A stretch of 64,000 nt of DNA, taken from positions 8,421,501-8,485,500 of the forward strand of contig FSRD01000001.1 of the NCBI GenBank assembly GCA_900129675.1, read 5' to 3'. Shown piece after piece: positions 36,111 through 46,566 of this stretch. The translations under genes and the position numbers were made by a program. The stretch is from Bradyrhizobium erythrophlei (lineage in GTDB: Bacteria > Pseudomonadota > Alphaproteobacteria > Rhizobiales > Xanthobacteraceae). Every line of letters begins with the position of its first letter. Position 1 is the first letter of the stretch. The notes under the pieces were generated by a model. The model was not told the DNA's origin, made no database searches, and was given only the letters and a program-made list of their open reading frames with translations.

Positions 36111-36333
36111 TGTCATCGCCCGGCTTGACCGGGCGACCCAGTATTCCAGAGCTGTCAGCGATCAATCGAGAGGCCGCAGCGTACTGGATGCCCCGCTTTC
36201 GCGGGGCATGACGACTGTTGTCATGGGCGCGCTGTTTACACACTCACAGTCGTCATACGCGGGCTTGACCCGCGTATCCATCGATTAAAATTCCTCCCAA
36301 GTGGATGGGTTGCCGGGTCAAGCCCGGCAACGA
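36111..36333. repeat. Composite of GGCTTGACC-type palindromic repeats
   Basis: Three nested units: GTCATCGCCCGGCTTGACCG ... GCGGGGCATGACGAC; GTCGTCATACGCGGGCTTGA ... CGCGTATCCA; and GGTTGCCGGGTCAAGCCCGG followed by CAACGAC. These are dispersed intergenic palindromes of the Bradyrhizobium type, lying between convergent genes where they may end transcription. Confidence 0.7.
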
Positions 36334-36342
36334 CCAACCCAC

Positions 36343-37137
36343 CTACGCTGCCTGCTCGCGCGGCTGGTAGATCGCAATATGCTGGCAGTGCGCCAGCGGC
36401 GTCTTGCCGTTGGCGACCGCCAGCGCGTCGAGTTCGACGAAGCGATGGCCCTTCTTGTCGTAATTGCCGGTGACTCTGGCACGCGCCGTGAGTTCGTCGC
36501 CGATCCCGGCTGCGGAGAGCAGTTGCATCCGCGTTCCGACGTGAATCCAGGGCCCGAGAACGGCGTTATCGACCAGCACCCTGTTCATGACCCGCGGCAA
36601 CAGACCGGGATGGCCGAGCCCTTCCCGCGCATAGATGGTGTCGGTCTCGCGAATGTCGGTGAGATATTCCGTTGCGGCGTCACCTGCCCATGTCCGCGGT
36701 ACTGCCCCCAGCCATTTGCCCACTTCGTAGGAATTGGCGTCGACCGGTTTGCGCTCCGCGACGGCCGCGACGGCCTCGAAATCCGCCAGCGAAAACGAAG
36801 GCTGCGATGCCGGCAGCGACGCGCTGCCGGTGGCGCAGAGCTCGCCGCGGCTGTGCACCTCGATCGACAGCACACCATCGCGCTGGTCACCGGTCAGTTC
36901 GGCGATCTCGCCGTCATAGACCGGCTTGACGAAGCGGGCCTCGATCAGGCCGCCTTCGAGGAAGGCACGGCCCCATTTTTCGACCGGCAGGTGCATCATA
37001 TAGGCCATCACGTCGACGCCGGGGACCAGCCCGCCGCTGAAACCGAAGCGCCGCGCGACGGTATCGTCGTGGATCTTGTTTTCGGACTGTTTTGAGGTGT
37101 TGTAGGCCGAGACGCGGTAGGTTTGCCGGCTGCCCAT
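36343..37137 (-). CDS. MaoC-like hotdog-fold hydratase/thioesterase
   Basis: 264 aa from the ATG encoding MGSRQTYRVSAYNTSKQSEN. The first hotdog half contains KIHDDTVARRFGFSGGLVPG, where His and the VPG turn occupy the MaoC active-site position. The second half (WIHVGTRMQLLSAAGIGDEL) is less conserved, so this is a double-hotdog protein. MaoC relatives hydrate enoyl-CoA or hydrolyse thioesters; the substrate is not readable. It stands alone, divergent from the YaiI gene. Confidence 0.72.
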   Translation of the reverse strand: MGSRQTYRVSAYNTSKQSENKIHDDTVARRFGFSGGLVPGVDVMAYMMHLPVEKWGRAFLEGGLIEARFVKPVYDGEIAELTGDQRDGVLSIEVHSRGELCATGSASLPASQPSFSLADFEAVAAVAERKPVDANSYEVGKWLGAVPRTWAGDAATEYLTDIRETDTIYAREGLGHPGLLPRVMNRVLVDNAVLGPWIHVGTRMQLLSAAGIGDELTARARVTGNYDKKGHRFVELDALAVANGKTPLAHCQHIAIYQPREQAA

Positions 37138-37276
37138 ACGCCTGTTTTCCCTTATTTCGGTGGCTTTTCTGACCACAATGGTACGCGAACAATGAACCGT
37201 GGCAAGGCCCGCGTTTTCCTCGCAATTTTCCGTCCGATGGAGTACACGCGGGCCTCTGAACGAGCCTCCGGAACTG

Positions 37277-37774
37277 ATGACATCAAGCCCACCGATTATC
37301 CGCATCTTTATCGACGCCGACGCCTGCCCGGTGAAGGACGAAATCTACCGCGTCGCTGAACGGCATGGCCTGCCGGTCAGCGTGGTGGCGGGGAATTTCA
37401 TTCGCGTGCCGCAGGATCCCTTGATCGAGCGCATCGCGGCCGGTTCCGGCATGGACGCCGCGGATGACTGGATCGCCGAGCGCGCCGGCAAGGGCGATAT
37501 CGTCATTACCTCGGATATCCCGCTCGCGAGCCGCTGCGTCAAAGCCGGCGCCGAGGTGCTCGCGCCGAATGGCAAACCGTTCTCGGAGGAATCGATCGGC
37601 ATGACACTGGCGGTGCGCAATCTCATGACGGACTTGCGTTCATCCGGTGAGGTGACGGGCGGCCCGAAGTCGTTCGCACCGCGCGACCGCTCGACCTTCC
37701 TGTCGGCGCTCGACCAGACCATCCGCCGCATCCAGCGCCAGCCGGCGCAACAGCCCGCGCCGAACCAGAATTGA
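37277..37774 (+). CDS. YaiI/YqxD (DUF188) family protein
   Basis: 165 aa from the ATG encoding MTSSPPIIRIFIDADACPVK. The family signature is complete: IFIDADACPVKDEIYRVAER, GSGMDAADDWIAERAGKGDI, VITSDIPLASRCVKAGAEVL, and PNGKPFSEESIGMTLAVRNL. The acidic residues suggest a PIN-like, metal-dependent nuclease fold, but no activity is established. The ABC-F gene starts 9 nt after its stop, so the two are likely cotranscribed. Confidence 0.88.
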   Translation: MTSSPPIIRIFIDADACPVKDEIYRVAERHGLPVSVVAGNFIRVPQDPLIERIAAGSGMDAADDWIAERAGKGDIVITSDIPLASRCVKAGAEVLAPNGKPFSEESIGMTLAVRNLMTDLRSSGEVTGGPKSFAPRDRSTFLSALDQTIRRIQRQPAQQPAPNQN

Positions 37775-37783
37775 GTTAAGACC

Positions 37784-39589
<1,806 letters not shown>

Positions 39590-39610
39590 ACCGCAACTTG
39601 CTTTCCTACC

Positions 39611-39694
39611 GTCATTGCGAGGAGCGCAGCGACGAAGCAATCCATTCTTCCTTTGCGCCGCGAGGTGGATTGCTTCGCTTCGTTCGCAATGACG
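39611..39694. repeat. Palindromic repeat, family 1, copy D
   Basis: GTCATTGCGAGGAGCGCAGC with GACGAAGCAATCCA at the left, TGGATTGCTTCGCTTCGTTC and GCAATGAC at the right. It lies in the 130-nt gap after the ABC-F gene. Confidence 0.85.
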
Positions 39695-39719
39695 AGGATG
39701 CACAACTGGAGTCGACCTA

Positions 39720-40802
39720 ATGACCACACCCCTCGCCGCCAAGATCGCCCGCGAATACGGCACCCCATGCGCCGTCATCGACATGGACCGCGTCGAGGCC
39801 AATATCGCGCGCATCCAGGCCGCCTGTGATGCCGCCGGTGTCGCCAACCGCCCGCATATCAAGACCCACAAGAGCCCGCTGCTCGCGACCATGCAGATTA
39901 TGGCCGGCGCCAAGGGCATCACCTGCCAGAAACTCGGCGAGGCCGAAGTGATGGCCGACGCGGGTATCGACGACATCCTGATCAGCTACAATCTGCTCGG
40001 CGACGAGAAGATGGCCCGGCTCGGCGCGCTGCAGGCCAAGGCCAACATGACGGTGGCCGCCGACAATTCGGTCGTGGTCGGATATCTGCCGAAAGCCGCC
40101 GCTGCATCGGGCCGGCCGTTGTCGGTGGTGGTCGAATGCGACACCGGCCGCAAACGCGCCGGCGTCGAGACGCCGGCGGAAGCCATCGCGCTGGCGCACG
40201 AAATCGCGGCGTCCAAGGGACTGACCTTCGCGGGCTTCATGCTGTACCCGACCGAGACCGGATGGGCGGACGCGCAGAAATTCTTCGACGAGGCGCTCGC
40301 CGGCGTTCGCGCGCATGGACTCGATGCGACCATGGTCTCGACCGGCGGCTCGCCGAACCTGAAAAATCTCGGCAAGCTCAAGGGCGCCACCGAGCACCGG
40401 CCCGGCACCTACATCTACAACGACCGCATGCAGGTCGCCGCCGGCGTCGCGTCGTGGGACGATTGCGCGCTGAACATCTATTCCACCGTGGTCAGCCGCG
40501 CCGGTCCGGATCGCGGCATCCTCGACGCCGGCTCCAAGACGCTGACCTCGGATACCGGTGGCGGGCTCGACGGCCACGGCCTGATCCTCGAGCATCCCGA
40601 GGCGAAGATCGCGCGCTTTGCCGAGGAGCATGGCTTTCTCGATCTCGCACGCAGCAATACCCGCCCTAACATCGGCGACGTCGTGCGAATCGTGCCCAAC
40701 CATGTCTGCGTCGTCGTCAACATGATGGACGAAGTGGTGATGGTGCGCGGCGACGAGATCGTCGGCAAGCTGCCGGTGGCGGCGCGGGGCAAGTTGCGGT
40801 AG
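39720..40802 (+). CDS. DSD1-family PLP enzyme (D-threonine aldolase / D-serine dehydratase-like)
   Basis: 360 aa. The N-terminal alanine-racemase-like barrel has the PLP lysine in RPHIKTHKSP near residue 47, plus KLGEAEVMADAGIDDILISY and ECDTGRKRAGV. The C-terminal beta domain contains RIVPNHVCVVVNMMDEV, whose His-x-Cys pair binds a divalent metal in this group. Members cleave D-threonine to glycine and acetaldehyde or dehydrate D-3-hydroxyaspartate or D-serine; the exact amino acid is unknown. It is flanked by two family 1 palindromes and has no operon partner. Confidence 0.87.
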   Translation: MTTPLAAKIAREYGTPCAVIDMDRVEANIARIQAACDAAGVANRPHIKTHKSPLLATMQIMAGAKGITCQKLGEAEVMADAGIDDILISYNLLGDEKMARLGALQAKANMTVAADNSVVVGYLPKAAAASGRPLSVVVECDTGRKRAGVETPAEAIALAHEIAASKGLTFAGFMLYPTETGWADAQKFFDEALAGVRAHGLDATMVSTGGSPNLKNLGKLKGATEHRPGTYIYNDRMQVAAGVASWDDCALNIYSTVVSRAGPDRGILDAGSKTLTSDTGGGLDGHGLILEHPEAKIARFAEEHGFLDLARSNTRPNIGDVVRIVPNHVCVVVNMMDEVVMVRGDEIVGKLPVAARGKLR

Positions 40803-40825
40803 TGGCTTCGCACGTTGTCCCAAGC

Positions 40826-40909
40826 GTCATTGCGAGGAGCGAAGCGACGAAGCAATCCATCCTTCCCTTGCGCCGACAGGTGGATTGCTTCGCTTCGCTC
40901 GCAATGACG
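40826..40909. repeat. Palindromic repeat, family 1, copy E
   Basis: GTCATTGCGAGGAGCGAAGC with GACGAAGCAATCCA at the left, TGGATTGCTTCGCTTCGCTC and GCAATGACG at the right. It lies between convergent genes. Confidence 0.85.
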
Positions 40910-40917
40910 AGAAGCCG

Positions 40918-42153
40918 TCAGCTTTGGTTCAACCACTTCAGCGCGCCCCTACCCGCCACCGCCCCCGTTGCAAACGACGCCTGCAGCAGATAGCCGCCGG
41001 TCGGGGCTTCCCAGTCGAGCATTTCGCCGGCGGCGAAGGTGCCGGGCAAGCCGCGGAGCATGAAATCGGCGTCGAGTTCGTCGAAGGATATGCCGCCAGC
41101 GGTGGAGATCGCACGCGCGATCGGGGCTGTGCCGGTGAGACGGATCGGTACGGCGTTGATCAGGTCCGCGAGAGCGGCCGGAGACAGCGATGACAGCGAC
41201 AGGCCGGAGGCTTTCGCCGCTTCCTGCAGCAGGCCGATGCCAACGGGCGATAGCTGAACAGCCTTGCGCAGGAAATTGGAAAAGGATTGTTTGCCTTTCG
41301 GCTGGGACAGGCGCGCGATCAGACCATTGATCTCAAGATCGGGCCGCAGCGCGATGTTCAGCGTCTCCTGCCCCGATTTGACAATGGCCTCGCGTAACTC
41401 GGCCGACAACGCATAGATCGCGCCGCCCTCGATGCCGGCGCGGGTCACGATCGCCTCGCCGCGCAGGGTGTGCGGACCAAACGTCAGCGCCACGCCCTTG
41501 AGCGGCTGGCCCTCGAAGCGGTCGCGAAAAATATCGGACCATGCAACGGTGAAACCGGAATTGGCGGGCCGGAGCGTAGATATCTTCACGCCTTTGGCGG
41601 CGAGCATAGCCACCCATGCGCCGTCCGAGCCAAGCCGCGGCCAGCTGGCGCCGCCGAGCGCCAGCACGGTTGCGCCGGCATCGACGAGGCGCGGTCCCTC
41701 TGGCGTTTGAAACACCAGGCGGCCGCTCTCGTCCCAGCCGGTCCAGCGGTGACGCAGCGCGAACTGCACGCCTGCCGAATCCAGCCGCCGCAGCCACGCC
41801 CGCAGCAAGGGCGACGCCTTGAACGCCTTTGGAAACACCCGGCCGCTGGAACCGACGAAAGTCGGCTGTCCCAGCGCGTCGCTCCAGTCGCGCAATGCTT
41901 TCGGCGGAAACGCCTCGACCGCGGCCTTGAGATGGGGCGTCGCTTCGCGGTAACGCGCGAGAAATTGCGGCAGCGGCTCGCTATGCGTAAGATTGAGCCC
42001 ACCGCGTCCGGCCATCAGGAGTTTGCGGCCGGCCGACGGCATCGAATCATAGACGGTGACGTAAGCGCCGCCTTGCGCGAGCACTTCGGCTGCCATCAGC
42101 CCCGCCGGGCCAGCGCCGATGACGGCGACGTGGGTTTTGGAAACGCGCGACAT
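40918..42153 (-). CDS. HI0933-like (TIGR03862-type) FAD flavoprotein
   Basis: 411 aa. The N-terminal dinucleotide loop is VAVIGAGPAGLMAAEVLAQG, followed by AGRKLLMAGRGGLNLTHSEP, the signature of this family. A second FAD contact near the end reads AGEMLDWEAPTGGYLLQASF, and ATVLALGGASWPRLGSDGAW lies in the middle. The fold is that of NAD(P)/FAD oxidoreductases related to BaiN; the substrate of the group is unknown. It is the last gene after the SDR on the same strand, separated by a palindromic repeat. Confidence 0.87.
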   Translation of the reverse strand: MSRVSKTHVAVIGAGPAGLMAAEVLAQGGAYVTVYDSMPSAGRKLLMAGRGGLNLTHSEPLPQFLARYREATPHLKAAVEAFPPKALRDWSDALGQPTFVGSSGRVFPKAFKASPLLRAWLRRLDSAGVQFALRHRWTGWDESGRLVFQTPEGPRLVDAGATVLALGGASWPRLGSDGAWVAMLAAKGVKISTLRPANSGFTVAWSDIFRDRFEGQPLKGVALTFGPHTLRGEAIVTRAGIEGGAIYALSAELREAIVKSGQETLNIALRPDLEINGLIARLSQPKGKQSFSNFLRKAVQLSPVGIGLLQEAAKASGLSLSSLSPAALADLINAVPIRLTGTAPIARAISTAGGISFDELDADFMLRGLPGTFAAGEMLDWEAPTGGYLLQASFATGAVAGRGALKWLNQS

Positions 42154-42165
42154 GGGCTGGGTCTA

Positions 42166-42248
42166 CGTCATTCCGGGACACGCGTCTTCGCGTGGACCCG
42201 GAATCTCGAGATTCCGGGTTCGATGCTTCGCATCGCCCCGGAATGACG
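42166..42248. repeat. Palindromic repeat, CATTCCGGG family
   Basis: GTCATTCCGGGACACGCGTC at the left mirrors the GATGCTTCGCATCGCCCCGG plus AATGACG end at the right; an inner hairpin CGGAATCTCGAGATTCCGG is also perfect. Confidence 0.75.
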
Positions 42249-42251
42249 TCA

Positions 42252-43169
42252 TCAGAGCTTGATCCCCGCCCTCGCCGCGGCCTGCCCGACATACTTTTGA
42301 GTCTGCTCGAACGCGCCCTGCAGCGCCTTGGCGGTCGACATGTCGCCGATCGCGGCAAAATTCGCCGCGATCGCGTCGGGGGTCCAGTCGGACTGCGCCA
42401 GATTGATGCCCTCGGTCTCGACCACCTTGATCACCGCGAACGAGCCGGCACCCGCGCCCATGATGGTGCGGGTCGGCGCGTCCTCGCTGAGCAAGAATTC
42501 CACCGCCGGCGTGATCGCCTCGGGGCGCATCAGCGCCAGCGCCTGCGGCGGCAGCAGTTCCTCGGTCATGCGGGTCGCGGCCGTCGGCGAGATGGTGTTG
42601 ACGCGGATATTGTTCTTGCGGCCCTCCTCGGCCAGCACGTTCATCAGGCCGACCATGCCGGCTTTGGCCGCACCGTAATTGGCCTGGCCGAAATTGCCGA
42701 ACAGCCCCGACGACGAGGTGGTCAGCACGATGCGCCCATAATTGCGCTCGCGCATGCCATCCCACACCGCCTTGCAACAGTAAAACGTACCGACGAGATG
42801 GACATCGAGCACCTTGGCAAAGTCGGCTATGTCCATTTTCGCAAACGACTTGTCGCGAAGAATGCCGGCATTGGCACACAGGATGTCGACGCTGCCCCAC
42901 TCCTTCGTAGCCCGCTCGACCATCGCCGTGACTTGTCCGAACTTCGAGACGTCGGCGCCGTCGGCCATCGCGGTGCCGCCGGCCTTGCGGATTTCCTCGA
43001 CCACGGTTTCGGCCGGCGTCAACGAGCCGCCGGTGCCGTCGCGCGCGCCGCCGAAATCGTTGACCACGACCTTGGCGCCGCGGCTGGCAAGCCCCAGCGC
43101 ATGCGCCCGTCCAAGACCATTGCCGGCGCCGGTCACGATAGCGACGCGTCCGTCAAACCTGATTGTCAT
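42252..43169 (-). CDS. SDR oxidoreductase, MFE-2/3-hydroxyacyl-CoA dehydrogenase-like
   Basis: 305 aa. The Rossmann loop TGAGNGLGRAHALGLASRGA sits at residue 13. The VVNDFGGARDGTGGS insertion is the hallmark of the peroxisomal multifunctional-enzyme (17-beta-HSD4) branch. Catalytic Ser-Tyr-Lys appear in LTTSSSGLFGNFGQANYGAA and K. The C-terminal 60 residues extend past the core. It likely oxidises (R)-3-hydroxyacyl-CoA with NAD(P), a good partner for the upstream MaoC hydratase, which makes that product. A repeat-rich 250-nt gap separates the two. Confidence 0.85.
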   Translation of the reverse strand: MTIRFDGRVAIVTGAGNGLGRAHALGLASRGAKVVVNDFGGARDGTGGSLTPAETVVEEIRKAGGTAMADGADVSKFGQVTAMVERATKEWGSVDILCANAGILRDKSFAKMDIADFAKVLDVHLVGTFYCCKAVWDGMRERNYGRIVLTTSSSGLFGNFGQANYGAAKAGMVGLMNVLAEEGRKNNIRVNTISPTAATRMTEELLPPQALALMRPEAITPAVEFLLSEDAPTRTIMGAGAGSFAVIKVVETEGINLAQSDWTPDAIAANFAAIGDMSTAKALQGAFEQTQKYVGQAAARAGIKL

Positions 43170-43190
43170 GCCGTCATTTCCTGTTCTTCT

Positions 43191-43336
43191 ACCCTTCGCC
43201 CCTTGTGGGAGAAGGTGGCGCGAAGCGCCGGATGAGGGGTTCTCTCCACAGATGAGCCCGCGGAGAGATACCCCTCACCCGGCTTCATCTCGCTTCGCTC
43301 GATTGCGCCACCCTCTCCCACAAGGGGAGAGGGTAC
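43191..43336. repeat. Palindromic repeat, CCCTTCGCCCCTTGTGGGAG family
   Basis: CCCTTCGCCCCTTGTGGGAG at the left pairs with CTCTCCCACAAGGGGAGAGG at the right, with CTCACCCGGCTTCATCTCGC inside. It is a variant of the 32331 and 57712 elements. Confidence 0.75.
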
Positions 43337-43382
43337 TTCCCAAGCATTCGCCAAGAGTTCGACGGTTTTTGAGCAGTGATGA

Positions 43383-43409
43383 ATGGCCGGGTCAAGCCCG
43401 GCCATGACG
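43383..43409. repeat. Short ATGGCCGGGTCAAGCCCGGC palindrome
   Basis: GGCCGGG-TCAAG-CCCGGCC hairpin just past the maoC stop. It belongs to the same family as part of 36111-36333 and is a possible terminator. Confidence 0.6.
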
Positions 43410-43419
43410 GCTGGGCGAT

Positions 43420-43899
43420 CTAGGCAAAATAAATCAGCCCGATCCAGTCGGCGACCAAAGCGGGCTTGTCCTCGCCCTCGATCTCTACGGTGACGTGGGT
43501 GCGCGATTGCAATTCCCTGGGTTTGCGCAACGTGGCTTCCGTCAGCGTAAAGCGGCCGCGGACGCGCGAGCCCGCCCTGACCGGGGAAATGAAGCGCAGC
43601 TTGTCGAAACCGTAGTTGACACCCATCGCCGTGCCCTCGATCACCGGCATCACCTCATAGGACATGATGGACATCAGCGACATCGTCAGAAAGCCGTGTG
43701 CGATCGTGGTGCCGAACGCGGTTTCCTTGCTTGCCCGCTCGGGATCGACATGGATGAACTGGTGGTCCTCGATCACGTCGGCATAGACGTTGATCCGGTT
43801 CTGATCGATCAGATGCCACGACGAGACGCCGATCTCCTTGCCGACCATGTTCTGATAGGCCTCAAATGAGACCGGCGGCTTCTTCCAGACTTCATTCAT
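43420..43899 (-). CDS. MaoC-type (R)-specific enoyl-CoA hydratase
   Basis: 159 aa, single hotdog fold. The hydratase-2 motif is clear: YADVIEDHQFIHVDPERASK with catalytic Asp and His, followed by TTIAHGFLTMSLM. The enzyme hydrates trans-2-enoyl-CoA to (R)-3-hydroxyacyl-CoA. It starts 3 nt after the acyl-CoA synthetase stop on the same strand, so the two are an operon; the (R)-hydroxyacyl-CoA-type SDR downstream would use its product. Confidence 0.9.
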   Translation of the reverse strand: MNEVWKKPPVSFEAYQNMVGKEIGVSSWHLIDQNRINVYADVIEDHQFIHVDPERASKETAFGTTIAHGFLTMSLMSIMSYEVMPVIEGTAMGVNYGFDKLRFISPVRAGSRVRGRFTLTEATLRKPRELQSRTHVTVEIEGEDKPALVADWIGLIYFA

Positions 43900-43902
43900 T
43901 AT

Positions 43903-45636
43903 TCAACTCTCCGACCCGGCGGTCCGCACCTTCTGCAGCTCCGGGAATTGTTCCTCGCGGAACTCCTGTCCGCGCAATGCATCGCTTCTGACATCGTCAT
44001 GTTCCAGCCGGCGCAACTGCACGCGGCGGATTTTTCCGGAAATCGTCTTCGGCAGCTCGGTGACGAGTTCGATTTTCCGGATCCGCTTGAACGGCGCCAG
44101 CCGGGTGTGCAGATGCCTGAAGATCGACAGCGCGGTTTCCGGCGTGCGCTCGACACCGGCAACCAAAAGTACATAGGCCTTGGGGACAGCAAGCCGGATC
44201 GGATCGGGGCTCGGCACAACCGCGGCTTCCGCGACCGATTCATGCTCGAGCAGCATGCTTTCCAGCTCGAACGGGCTGATGCGGTAGTCGGAGGATTTGA
44301 AGACGTCGTCGGAGCGGCCGACGAAAGTCAGGTAGCCCTCGTCGTCGGCGAACACGACATCGCCGCTGCGGTAGAGATCGCCGTCGGCACCGGATAGCTT
44401 GCCGTCGTCACCCTGGTAGCCCTGCATCAGGCCCGCGGGCCGGTCGGCGCCCAGCACCAGCGTGACCTCGCCCTCTTTGGTCACATGGCCATCATTGTCG
44501 GTGATCCGGACGCGATAGCCCGGCAACGGCCGGCCCATCGAGCCGACCTTGACCTTTTGTCCCGGCGAATTGCCGGCCAGCGCGGTGGTCTCGGTCTGGC
44601 CGTAACCGTCGCGGATGGTCAGGCCCCAGGCGCTGCGCACCTGATCGATCACTTCGGGGTTGAGCGGCTCGCCGGCGCCGCAGACTTCGCGAAGAGCGAC
44701 CTTGAAAGTCGAGAGCTTCTCCTGAATGAACAGCCGCCACACCGTCGGCGGCGCGCACAACGTGGTGACGCCGCAACGGCCGATGGTCGCGAGCAAAGCC
44801 TTGGCGTCGAAGCGTGGCTGGTTGACCACGAAGACGGTGGCGCCGGCATTCCAGGGCGCGAAGAAGCAGCTCCAGGCATGCTTGGCCCAACCCGGCGAGG
44901 AAATGTTCAGATGCACGTCGCCGGGCTGCAGCCCGAGCCAAAACATCGTCGACAGCCCGCCGACCGGATAACTGCGCTGGCTGTGCCGCACCAGTTTCGG
45001 TTTTGCCGTGGTGCCCGAGGTGAAATACAGCAGCATCGGGTCTTCGGCCTGGGTCGGGCCGTCGGGCGTAAACGTTTCGGAGGCGCTCGCCGCCGCTTCG
45101 AACGGCAGCCAGCCCTCGTGCTTCGACGTTGCGCCGACCACGATGCGGATCAGATGGTCGCCGCCGAGGCCGGCGAATTTCGCGACCTGGTCCTGGGTCG
45201 CCACCACCACTTTTGCCCGGCCGCGATCGAGCCGGTCGCGCAGTTCGTCCGGCGTCAGCAGCGTGGTGGCGGGGATCACGACGACGCCGAGCTTAATCGC
45301 CGCCAGCATGGTCTCCCACAGCGGCACGACATTGCCCAGCAACAGCAGCAGATGATCGCCGCGCTTCAACCCCTGCGCGCGCAGGAAATTCGCGACCTGA
45401 TTGGAACGGCGCGACAACGCCGAAAACGAGAGCTTTGTTTCCTTGTCGCTGCCGGCATCGACGATCCACAGCGCCGGACGATCCCGGCTGTCCGCGTTGT
45501 GCGCCAGCTCGGCATCGAACCAGTCCAGCGCCCAGTTGAACTCGATAGGATCGGGCCAGCGGAATCCCTTTACCGCGGCATCGTAGTCGGCGCGGTGTTT
45601 GAGCAGAAAGGCGCGCGCTTCCTGGAAAGTCGTCAT
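43903..45636 (-). CDS. Acyl/aryl-CoA synthetase (AMP-dependent, benzoate-CoA-ligase-like)
   Basis: 577 aa. ANL motifs: LLYFTSGTTAKPKLVRHSQR (P-loop), the GWAKHAWSCFFAPWNAGATV block, GAGEPLNPEVIDQVRSAWGL, IRDGYGQTETTALAG, YRSGDVVFADDEGYLTFVGR, and the C-terminal ELPKTISGKIRRVQLR with the catalytic lysine. The PGWAKHAWS block places it near benzoate/medium-chain acyl-CoA ligases; the acid activated is unknown. It lies 10 nt after the mmsB stop, at the junction of the valine genes and the MaoC-SDR pair. Confidence 0.9.
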   Translation of the reverse strand: MTTFQEARAFLLKHRADYDAAVKGFRWPDPIEFNWALDWFDAELAHNADSRDRPALWIVDAGSDKETKLSFSALSRRSNQVANFLRAQGLKRGDHLLLLLGNVVPLWETMLAAIKLGVVVIPATTLLTPDELRDRLDRGRAKVVVATQDQVAKFAGLGGDHLIRIVVGATSKHEGWLPFEAAASASETFTPDGPTQAEDPMLLYFTSGTTAKPKLVRHSQRSYPVGGLSTMFWLGLQPGDVHLNISSPGWAKHAWSCFFAPWNAGATVFVVNQPRFDAKALLATIGRCGVTTLCAPPTVWRLFIQEKLSTFKVALREVCGAGEPLNPEVIDQVRSAWGLTIRDGYGQTETTALAGNSPGQKVKVGSMGRPLPGYRVRITDNDGHVTKEGEVTLVLGADRPAGLMQGYQGDDGKLSGADGDLYRSGDVVFADDEGYLTFVGRSDDVFKSSDYRISPFELESMLLEHESVAEAAVVPSPDPIRLAVPKAYVLLVAGVERTPETALSIFRHLHTRLAPFKRIRKIELVTELPKTISGKIRRVQLRRLEHDDVRSDALRGQEFREEQFPELQKVRTAGSES

Positions 45637-45646
45637 CGGCTACCTG

Positions 45647-46534
45647 TTATTTTCCGGCGAGGCTCCGAACGTGCTGGATAATTCCGGAAAAGTCGACCCC
45701 GCCGTTTCCGGCCGCGTCGAACGCCTTGTAGATCTCCTGCGCGTGCTTGCCGAGCGGCGTTGCCGCGCCGGCCGCCTTGGCCGCATCCTGCGCCAGCGTC
45801 AGGTCCTTCACCATCAGCGCCGAGGCGAAACCGGGCTTGTAGCCGTTATTGGCCGGCGACGTCGGCACCGGACCGGGAACCGGACAGTAAGACGTCAGCG
45901 CCCAGCACTGCCCCGACGAGGTCGAGGCGACGTCGAACAGCGCCTGGTGCGACAGGCCGAGCTTCTCCGCGAGCGAAAATGCTTCGCCGACCCCGATCAT
46001 GGAAATGGCAAGGATCATGTTATTACAGATTTTCGCCGCCTGACCTGCGCCAGCGGCGCCGCAATGCACGAGTTTCTTGCCCATGTTTTCCAGCACGGGT
46101 TTTGCCGCCGCGAAAGCCTTGTCGTCGCCGCCGCACATAAAGGTCAGCGTCGCGCCCTTGGCGCCGCCAGTGCCGCCGGACACGGGTGCGTCGACGGACG
46201 CCATGCCGTGCTTGGCGGCGAGCGCATGCGCCGCTTTGGCGCTTTCGACATCGATGGTCGAGCAATCGATAATCAGCGCACCCCTCGCCATGGACGGAAT
46301 GACATCGGTCCAGACCGAAATCACGTGCTTGCCTGCGGGCAGCATCGTGATCACGGTGTCGGCGCCCTTCACGGCCGCCGCCGCGCTGTCGGCGATCGCA
46401 GCGCCATCGCTCCTGGCCTGATTTTTCGAGGCTTCGACCAGATCGAACGCGGTCACCTTGTGGCCGGCCTTGACCAGATTGGCCGCCATCGGGCCGCCCA
46501 TGTTGCCGAGGCCAATGAATGCGATATTTGCCAT
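45647..46534 (-). CDS. mmsB: 3-hydroxyisobutyrate dehydrogenase
   Basis: 295 aa. Oxidises 3-hydroxyisobutyrate to methylmalonate semialdehyde with NAD in valine degradation. The NAD loop is FIGLGNMGGPMAANLVKAGH at the start. The substrate signature DAPVSGGTGGAKGATLTFMC lies near residue 115, and GAAGAGQAAKICNNMILAIS carries the catalytic lysine. GGAGGAAAT precedes the ATG. It sits between the hydrolase that makes its substrate and the acyl-CoA synthetase. Confidence 0.95.
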   Translation of the reverse strand: MANIAFIGLGNMGGPMAANLVKAGHKVTAFDLVEASKNQARSDGAAIADSAAAAVKGADTVITMLPAGKHVISVWTDVIPSMARGALIIDCSTIDVESAKAAHALAAKHGMASVDAPVSGGTGGAKGATLTFMCGGDDKAFAAAKPVLENMGKKLVHCGAAGAGQAAKICNNMILAISMIGVGEAFSLAEKLGLSHQALFDVASTSSGQCWALTSYCPVPGPVPTSPANNGYKPGFASALMVKDLTLAQDAAKAAGAATPLGKHAQEIYKAFDAAGNGGVDFSGIIQHVRSLAGK

Positions 46535-46566
46535 CTCGATTTCCTCCGGGACGTTTTTGGTTTGAT